Shown here piece by piece: positions 7,361 to 11,802 of a stretch of 11,802 nucleotides of DNA; position 1 is the stretch's first letter; every line of letters starts with the position of its first letter. The stretch is taken from NCBI GenBank assembly GCA_902984215.1, contig CADWAF010002544.1, positions 1 through 11,802 on the forward strand. The letters are read 5' to 3'. This DNA comes from Willaertia magna. Lineage: Eukaryota > Heterolobosea > Eutetramitea > Acrasida > Naegleriidae. The position numbers and the translations under genes are program-made. The notes beneath the pieces were generated by a model. That model saw nothing but the letters and a program-made list of their open reading frames with translations, was not told the origin of the DNA and ran no database searches.

Positions 7361-7777
7361 TTTTAATGATAAAGGTTAAAAAATCGTAAATGGTGTTGGG
7401 CGCCATTTTTACTTTTGACTATTGATTGTCAACATCAAAAATAACAAGTCAAAAACATTAGTCCAAACACATTATCGGAATGAAACTGGTGTATACTAGT
7501 TTACTTTGCTCCATCAAGTACTTCATTTAAATTAACACTTTGATTTTTGACAAAGATTTGGATTATTTCTTTCATTTGAAACGGCAAAGTGCTAACTTAA
7601 TCTGCCGTATTTTTTTGGAATTTAAAATTTCTAAACAGAAAATAATTTTTTTTATTAATTTATTTTAATTTATTTGCTACACTTTTATAACTTTGTATAC
7701 TATTATTTACAATTTTTTAAAAATCCTCACCTTGTAAAAATCCTCACTATCTTCACAAAAAATTTAGACAATTTAAA
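7361..7777. other. Intergenic: ARM gene promoter side and 3' region of the secreted-protein gene
   Basis: No supportable gene lies in these 417 bases. The end near 7360 must contain the ARM gene's promoter. It holds a GC-rich hexamer palindrome, GGCGCC at 7399-7404, in otherwise A+T-rich DNA. The part near 7700 is the 3' flank of the secreted-protein gene. A 12-nt direct repeat, AAAAATCCTCAC, occurs at 7719-7730 and 7736-7747, 17 bases apart. Confidence 0.6.
7651..7674 (-). terminator. Clustered AATAAA signals downstream of the secreted-protein gene
   Basis: On the minus strand three AATAAA hexamers (TTTATT on plus at 7651-7656, 7659-7664 and 7669-7674) lie 104-127 nt past the stop of the small secreted-protein gene. 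They are good candidates for its polyadenylation signal. In such A+T-rich DNA some will occur by chance, so only the cluster and position support the call. Confidence 0.45.
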
Positions 7778-8299
7778 TTAGCAAATTGCACCACCTCCAA
7801 ATCCACCTACTCCAACACCATACCCAACGCCACCTCCAATTCCATAACCATCAATACAAGGAGCTGACACTGCTACTGGAGCTACAGGAATAGCCTGAGG
7901 GACAGAAGGAGGACAAGGAATAGCTGGGACTGCAATTTGAGGAACTGGAGGTAAAGCTGGTAAGGCAGGTAAAGCTGGTGGAACTAAACTAGGGAAACAT
8001 CCAGCTGATCCAAATCCTCCAACAAATGGGACTGCAAAGGAGCTTGTACCGAAACTATTAAATGATGGACCAACATAAGAAGAACTAAAACTTGAAAATG
8101 GTGTGTAACTGGTTGCAGATATTTGGTTGCTATAAGCTTGTGTATTTTGGTTAAAGTTGTTAAGGTTTGAAGCACTGGTACCAAAGTTTGTTCCGCTTCC
8201 TCCAAAGAAATTATTTCCAAAATTATTGAATCCAAATTGACATGTAGAATATGACACTGCTAAAATCACTAAGATTAAACTTGCAATAATTGTTTTCAT
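7778..8299 (-). CDS. Small secreted Phe/Gly-, Pro- and Gly-rich low-complexity protein
   Basis: I place the start at ATG 8299 (173 residues), not at the in-frame ATG 8356. The downstream start opens directly with a classic signal peptide (MKTIIASLILVILAVSYSTC, residues 1-20) and is preceded by an A-rich CAAACAAACAACAGT leader. The upstream one would bury that signal behind 19 polar residues and sits only 5 bases from a TATA-like box. The mature protein has three zones: Phe/Gly/Asn- then Ser/Phe-rich (about 21-100), Pro/Ala/Val-rich with PALPALPALPP-like spacing (about 101-148), and Gly/Tyr/Val-rich (GYGVGVGGFGGG) to the end. Cys occur at 101, 129, 148 and 173; the last is the C-terminal residue. 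No enzyme domain is visible. The composition resembles structural wall, matrix or adhesive proteins; that is inference. The FG character suggests a nucleoporin, but the signal peptide argues against it. Confidence 0.82.
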   Translation of the reverse strand: MKTIIASLILVILAVSYSTCQFGFNNFGNNFFGGSGTNFGTSASNLNNFNQNTQAYSNQISATSYTPFSSFSSSYVGPSFNSFGTSSFAVPFVGGFGSAGCFPSLVPPALPALPALPPVPQIAVPAIPCPPSVPQAIPVAPVAVSAPCIDGYGIGGGVGYGVGVGGFGGGAIC

Positions 8300-8361
8300 A
8301 CTGTTGTTTGTTTGTTTTTTTGTTGATTTTGAATTGGTAATGGCATAAATTGACATCCAAG

Positions 8362-8369
8362 TTTAAATA
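8362..8369 (-). promoter_or_regulatory. TATA-like box of the secreted-protein gene
   Basis: The minus strand reads CACTATTTAAACTTGG, with TATTTAAA centred about 65 bases upstream of the chosen start at 8299. Transcription starting some 30 bases downstream would give a short leader and would exclude the ATG at 8356. The match to a TATA element is by sequence only; A+T-rich DNA yields such matches often. Confidence 0.4.
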
Positions 8370-8593
8370 GTGAAAATGTTGGCAACACCAAATCAAAACC
8401 CTTTTAGAAAGAAAAGAAATGTCCAAATTTGTTGTGTAATTCAACAACTTTAAAAGTGACAAAATACAAAAGGAATTTATTTGAAATTGTTAAATCATTA
8501 AAACCTTAACATTTTCCTCTTTTGGATGTATAAATTAAAACAACTCTGTTTAAAAATAACAACATTATTTTTTACTGTAGATTTAATCCATGG

Positions 8594-8678
8594 ATAAGCT
8601 TACAAAAAAACCAATACCAAAGAGTTTTTACAATTCAAAATCATTTGATATTTCGTTTATATTTTTTTGTAAGCTTAT
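8594..8678. repeat. Perfect 17-bp inverted repeat, 51-bp loop
   Basis: The left arm ATAAGCTTACAAAAAAA (8594-8610) has its exact reverse complement at 8662-8678. After a G-T pair, two more outer pairs (8592/8680 and 8591/8681) extend the stem to 20 positions. Each arm includes an AAGCTT palindrome. A transcript of either strand could fold into a long hairpin; alternatively this is the remnant of a small inverted-repeat mobile element. I see no clear target-site duplication or coding capacity. Confidence 0.8.
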
Positions 8679-8702
8679 TCAAAATAATTTGATATTTCGT
8701 TT
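8633..8702 (+). repeat. 26-bp direct repeat, one mismatch
   Basis: Positions 8633-8658 and 8677-8702 match at 25 of 26 bases; the single difference is C versus A at repeat position 10. Both contain TTGATATTTCGTTT. The repeat unit starts 44 bases apart and is interlocked with the inverted repeat at 8594-8678: the second copy begins within the right arm. This suggests local duplication or repeated protein-binding sites in the promoter region. Confidence 0.8.
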
Positions 8703-9062
8703 GCAAGATTGAATTTTTCATTATTTTTTTGTTTGTAACTTTTGTTCTTTCTTTGATGAAGCTGTAGATGATTGATACAAACAACACACCTTAACGATTG
8801 TACCAAATACTGATTAATGAACTTTACTGTAGGTTTAATAACAACACTGCACTACAATTTTTAGTTCACAAAACAAACTGAAATTGTTCTTTTGAATCTT
8901 TTGAGATACTTTTGTAGTGGTATTTGTAGCTATTTAGATTATTTCTGTCACCAATCAAGTAGAGATGTTTCACCAAGTACATTCCACTGTGGAATTTAAA
9001 TTAAAGTTGGCAGCAATCACAAGTTTCACCTTCCTCGATTTAAAAAAAAAAGATTGCAAACA

Positions 9063-11129
9063 ATGAAACCAATAATTTTCTTTGCCACAGTAATTGTACT
9101 ATTAATTAGTGCCATTGTTGTTACTGGAGCTACTTTAGATAAAACCTATACCATCCAGTTTGACGTTTCTTTTGCAGACTTAAACAAACAGAAATACCCA
9201 TGGCCTACTACATTAATGGAAAGTAGTTCGTTTCAAGGGACCCAGGGTGCATTTCTTTTCTCAGTATTTATTATTATCAGCGAAACCCAGGAATATCGTT
9301 TTGTTGTATCGTACGGAAAAACACTTCAAACTGTACAAATGGCAGTACTCTCGACTGGACTTATTGGAAATGTAACTGAAACCACAACCACCTTTACAAT
9401 TGTAAGAAATGGACAAAATAATTTTGTTATTTATAAAGGAAATACTAAACAACATTTTGATGTGGAGGACAAGGACAATCTATTAACTTCAACAACAGAT
9501 TTGTCATTCAGTGCTTCCTCCCTTGTAGTACAAACCGGTGTGTCTAACGTTAACATTTTCTATTCAGCTTTACCTAGTGATGTTGCTTTCATGGTGTCAA
9601 CAGTAAGTGGAAATAAATGTATGTGGAAGGAAAATGTTTTTGGTGCTCCAAAACCACTAATTCTTCCAGGATATGAAGCTAGTTCAAAAAGATTTTATTT
9701 AAATGCTTTCGTTCCAAAGAATCCGCTCCAAACAACTTATTATTCAGTTGATTTAGTTAAAACTGTTCCTTCAGAAGATACTTGTCAAACAAACCAACCT
9801 TTAAATGCTTTGTTTACAACTAATCCTTCAGCAGAATGTTTAAACAAATTAAGTTATGATTTTGGTACTGTTGAAATCTACAATCCACAAAGTCCTTTTG
9901 ACGTGACAGTTTCTGACAATGGTCAATCTATAGTTGCAACTACTAACGTTCTAACTACCTACTCTGTCCAAGGAGATGAATGTTCAGTTTATAGATATGT
10001 CTCAAAAGTTAAATTCCAAATGGATTTAAGTGCTACCCAAACTGAGTTTGTTTCTGTTGATAACGTTGCTAAATTTGTTGTTACAAGATTGTATGTTAAC
10101 AACGAGAAAAAGTTTGTGTTAGAAGGCGTTTTACAAAGTACTTTTGACATCGAGGCTTCTTTCCAAAGTTTTACTTTAACTAAACAACAATCTGATTTAA
10201 CAATGATAGAAACAGGTAATCCATGTAATTCAGATACTTGTAATTTAATTTTCAAAAGTCAACAAACTGCAACAAGTGCATTAGATGATACATATACTTT
10301 GCAGTTCTTTATGAGTGAAGTGTTAAACACTGGTGAAAAACTGGAAAACACTAGAACTTTAACTATTAATATTAATATTCAATATACAGTTCCAGTTGAC
10401 CCAACTGTTGTTAGTGGTGCTGATATTACTTCAACTGTCACTTTATATAAATCAAATGATGGTTCCTCAAGAGATTTAATTAGTTATTCAACTTCAGATA
10501 ACATTCTATTAGGAAATACTTTAGATGATTCAAACATTAATTTACCATCTGGTTCAAAATTTGTTCCCTCAAATGTTTTAGTTTGTTGTGTGGCAGCAGC
10601 TTCTTCATTCCCAAGCACTGGATGTTCAGGTTCTGGTTTCACAGCATTTGCAAATTTAGTTACTTCAAAAGTTAAAAGTTCTGGTGTTGATGTTGCAACT
10701 GTAGGTTCCACTTTATCTACTAAAATTGCACAAGCAAAAGAATATTTAATTCAATTTAATATTGCTGGAGTTTTAAATAATATTCCAAAATCAGCACAAA
10801 CTTGTAGAGTTTATCTTGAATCCACTTTTGAATCTGGTGGTACTGTCAATACAGCTAGAGATGTTAACATGTTGTCAAGAAATGCATTGTTTACAACAGT
10901 TGTAAAATCTCAAAGATTATTTACAATTAGTTCAGAAACAGACGTTTCTATTTCAAATGATTTGTCAATTATTGTTTCCTCAACAATTGTTACAGTTTGT
11001 TTTGTTTTAACTGCCGTTATTGTTGCTACAGCCGTTGGTATTATTTATTATTTAAAGAATAAGTCAACTAAAGCAACAATGAAATTGGATGAATTGAAGG
11101 AATCATCTATTGAAATGCAAACTGTTTAA
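9063..11129 (+). CDS. Type I membrane protein with large orphan ectodomain
   Basis: The first in-frame ATG is 9063 (context CAAACA), giving 688 residues and a TAA stop. Residues 1-23 are a strong signal peptide (hydrophobic IIFFATVIVLLISAIVV core, then a small-residue TGA cleavage site). Residues about 24-635 form an extracellular or lumenal region rich in Thr, Ser and Val with alternating polar and hydrophobic residues, which suggests beta-sandwich domains. It has ten Cys, including an adjacent pair at 508-509 and a C-x5-C pair in NPCNSDTCN, and one N-glycosylation sequon at Asn103. Residues about 636-664 are a single membrane span, followed by a 24-residue Lys/Glu-rich cytoplasmic tail. I recognise no named domain and cannot assign a ligand or enzyme activity; adhesion, surface receptor or wall protein are all possible. 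It diverges from the secreted low-complexity protein gene. Topology is confident; function is unknown. Confidence 0.88.
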   Translation: MKPIIFFATVIVLLISAIVVTGATLDKTYTIQFDVSFADLNKQKYPWPTTLMESSSFQGTQGAFLFSVFIIISETQEYRFVVSYGKTLQTVQMAVLSTGLIGNVTETTTTFTIVRNGQNNFVIYKGNTKQHFDVEDKDNLLTSTTDLSFSASSLVVQTGVSNVNIFYSALPSDVAFMVSTVSGNKCMWKENVFGAPKPLILPGYEASSKRFYLNAFVPKNPLQTTYYSVDLVKTVPSEDTCQTNQPLNALFTTNPSAECLNKLSYDFGTVEIYNPQSPFDVTVSDNGQSIVATTNVLTTYSVQGDECSVYRYVSKVKFQMDLSATQTEFVSVDNVAKFVVTRLYVNNEKKFVLEGVLQSTFDIEASFQSFTLTKQQSDLTMIETGNPCNSDTCNLIFKSQQTATSALDDTYTLQFFMSEVLNTGEKLENTRTLTININIQYTVPVDPTVVSGADITSTVTLYKSNDGSSRDLISYSTSDNILLGNTLDDSNINLPSGSKFVPSNVLVCCVAAASSFPSTGCSGSGFTAFANLVTSKVKSSGVDVATVGSTLSTKIAQAKEYLIQFNIAGVLNNIPKSAQTCRVYLESTFESGGTVNTARDVNMLSRNALFTTVVKSQRLFTISSETDVSISNDLSIIVSSTIVTVCFVLTAVIVATAVGIIYYLKNKSTKATMKLDELKESSIEMQTV

Positions 11130-11157
11130 TTGTAAAAACTATTATATTTCTAATTTT

Positions 11158-11177
11158 AATAAATAATTTTTAATAAA
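11158..11177 (+). terminator. Polyadenylation signals of the membrane-protein gene
   Basis: Two AATAAA hexamers, at 11158-11163 and 11172-11177, lie 29-48 bases after the TAA stop in A+T-rich sequence. Position and pairing make them good candidates for the 3' end signal. Confidence 0.6.
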
Positions 11178-11314
11178 TCAAAGAATAATTGTTATATAGT
11201 TATGGCCGGCAAAATTGATTAAAAGAGATGTTGCAACATTGTATAATTTCACATTTATGAGCGAGGATATTATGGACATAAAATGTGGTTGTAAACAATT
11301 TAAACCAATTACAG

Positions 11315-11354
11315 TCTAATCGTTTTACCCAAAATTGAATTTAAAACGATTGGA
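11315..11354. repeat. 13-bp hairpin with 14-nt loop
   Basis: Arms 11315-11327 (TCTAATCGTTTTA) and 11342-11354 (TAAAACGATTGGA) pair at all 13 positions, ten contiguous Watson-Crick pairs nearest the loop, then one T-G pair, then two more Watson-Crick pairs. The loop is 11328-11341. The CG step in each arm is uncommon in this A+T-rich DNA, so this is not a mere poly(A)/poly(T) match. It could be an RNA hairpin or a protein-binding site. Confidence 0.7.
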
Positions 11355-11549
11355 TTATTTTACAACGAAGTTCAGTTCAATTTCTCTACGGAAGTTATAG
11401 TGTCGTTTCCTTGATGGGCAAAACCAATGTTTTCCTGGGTACGATGGTAAAAATCTTTGTCATCACCACATGTTTTATTATTGTTATCCAGCTAACTAAA
11501 CAGAATCTTTGCTTCTACCCCTCTTATCCAACAAACAATTAGAAATCTT

Positions 11550-11573
11550 TGTGTTGTGAAATTTCACATCACA
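11550..11573. repeat. 24-bp near-perfect palindrome upstream of the last gene
   Basis: The sequence is symmetric about the bond 11561/11562: 11 of 12 arm positions pair, with one T-T mismatch at 11554/11569. The core is TGTGAAATTTCACA. It lies about 120 bases before the ATG at 11695. It has no loop, so it suits a dimeric transcription factor site better than an RNA stem-loop. Confidence 0.7.
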
Positions 11574-11694
11574 CCTTCGGGTCATTAATCATTTTCATCA
11601 TTTAAAGAGCTAAAATTTTCATTTTTTTGTTGGAAAAAAAATCTAGAAACCAAATCTTCTTTGTACACTAACAATTTTTCCATAAAATAAGAAA

Positions 11695-11802
11695 ATGAAT
11701 ACAGAACAAGTTAGACAACAAGTGTTTGAACAAGTTAATTTTCTACAAGGCCGTTTACAACAATTATTGAATAATGGCGCTATTCAAATCATTATTGATT
11801 GG
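11695..11802 (+). CDS. N-terminal fragment of an unidentified protein (runs off window)
   Basis: An ATG in a strong A-rich context (AAGAAA before it) opens a frame that stays open for 36 codons to the window edge. The first residues are MNTEQVRQQVFEQVNFLQG, followed by RLQQLLNNGAIQIIIDW. The first 27 residues look like an amphipathic helix rich in Gln with hydrophobic residues at heptad-like spacing, followed by a short beta-like strand (IQIIIDW). There is no signal peptide. I do not recognise the family from so little sequence. The preceding 40 bases show no competing ATG, which supports this start. Confidence 0.6.
   Translation, partial: MNTEQVRQQVFEQVNFLQGRLQQLLNNGAIQIIIDW

Larger units (their letters stand above)
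8300..9062. other. Divergent intergenic region between two secretory-route genes
   Basis: These 763 bases separate the minus-strand secreted-protein gene from the plus-strand membrane-protein gene and contain no gene I can support. They should hold both promoters. A TATA-like box faces the left gene (8362-8369). The middle part (8571-8839) is unusually rich in repeats, which are listed separately. The right end is a poly(A)-rich leader (8 or more A just before GATTGCAAACA) immediately upstream of the ATG at 9063. Confidence 0.6.
11130..11694. other. Intergenic region before the last gene
   Basis: No supportable complete gene lies in these 565 bases. The left end carries the 3' signals of the membrane-protein gene. 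A 39-codon open stretch without an early ATG (11200-11319) ends at TAA beside a 13-bp hairpin (11315-11354). A 24-bp near-palindrome lies at 11550-11573. The last 100 bases, with a TTTTTTT tract and an A-rich leader, are probably the promoter and 5' leader of the gene starting at 11695. Confidence 0.6.

Noticed and set aside
8021..8299. FG-repeat nucleoporin
   Set aside because: The Phe/Gly-rich zone is short and follows a clear signal peptide, which points to secretion and not to the nuclear pore.
8300..8356. N-terminal extension of the secreted protein from the ATG at 8356
   Set aside because: It would place 19 polar residues before the signal peptide, and the ATG is only 5 bases past the TATA-like box, so it is probably not in the mRNA.
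8223..8462. Minus-strand open frame overlapping the start of the secreted-protein gene
   Set aside because: It is in another frame over the signal peptide and promoter, with no signal, motif or conserved-looking pattern.
9063..11129. HAP2-type gamete fusogen or another named surface family for the type I protein
   Set aside because: Topology is compatible, but I see no Cys pattern or motif specific to any such family, so naming one would be a guess.
11365..11400. Possible tRNA B-box-like sequence (AGTTCAGTTCAATT)
   Set aside because: No matching A box, acceptor stem or anticodon arm can be drawn at tRNA spacing.

Overview
The window looks like nuclear DNA of a gene-dense, A+T-rich unicellular eukaryote. 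The evidence is a spliced RNA polymerase II subunit gene with a GT...AG intron, AATAAA-type polyadenylation signals, A-rich contexts before ATG codons, long mostly intronless genes and very short intergenic gaps. All six complete or 3'-complete genes end in TAA. A heterolobosean amoeboflagellate such as Naegleria is my best guess; an amoebozoan is an alternative. This rests on overall style, not on a species marker.

Layout: (1) 185-3190 (+) encodes a 1001-residue protein with a long disordered, acidic, Ser/Thr-Pro-rich N-terminal part and about ten C-terminal MORN repeats. (2) 3256-3838 (-) encodes RPB7, the RNA polymerase II stalk subunit, with a 76-nt intron; the first few residues lie on an upstream exon I could not place. 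(3) 3919-4215 (+) is a 98-residue coiled-coil ORF whose stop is one base from the stop of (4). (4) 4217-7360 (-) encodes a 1047-residue helical-repeat (ARM/HEAT-like) protein with an unidentified C-terminal domain. (5) 7778-8299 (-) encodes a small secreted, three-zone low-complexity protein. (6) 9063-11129 (+) encodes a 688-residue type I membrane protein with an unrecognised ectodomain. (7) 11695-11802 (+) is the beginning of another gene that runs off the window.

These genes do not form a recognisable pathway or operon. The MORN protein may act at membranes or the cytoskeleton, RPB7 is housekeeping, and genes (5) and (6) are divergent and both enter the secretory route. The 3190-4219 segment is strikingly compact, with gene ends 65, about 80 and 1 bases apart and 3' signals lying inside the opposing genes. 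The divergent intergenic region 8300-9062 carries an exact 17-nt inverted repeat interlocked with a 26-nt direct repeat. The region 11130-11694 carries a 13-bp hairpin and a 24-bp near-perfect palindrome.

I found no CRISPR array, rRNA, convincing tRNA, transposase or viral gene. The most notable content is a set of orphan proteins: the ARM protein, the low-complexity secreted protein and the type I membrane protein. The RPB7 5' end and the small antisense-overlapping ORF pose a gene-structure puzzle. I cannot claim a demonstrated new system.
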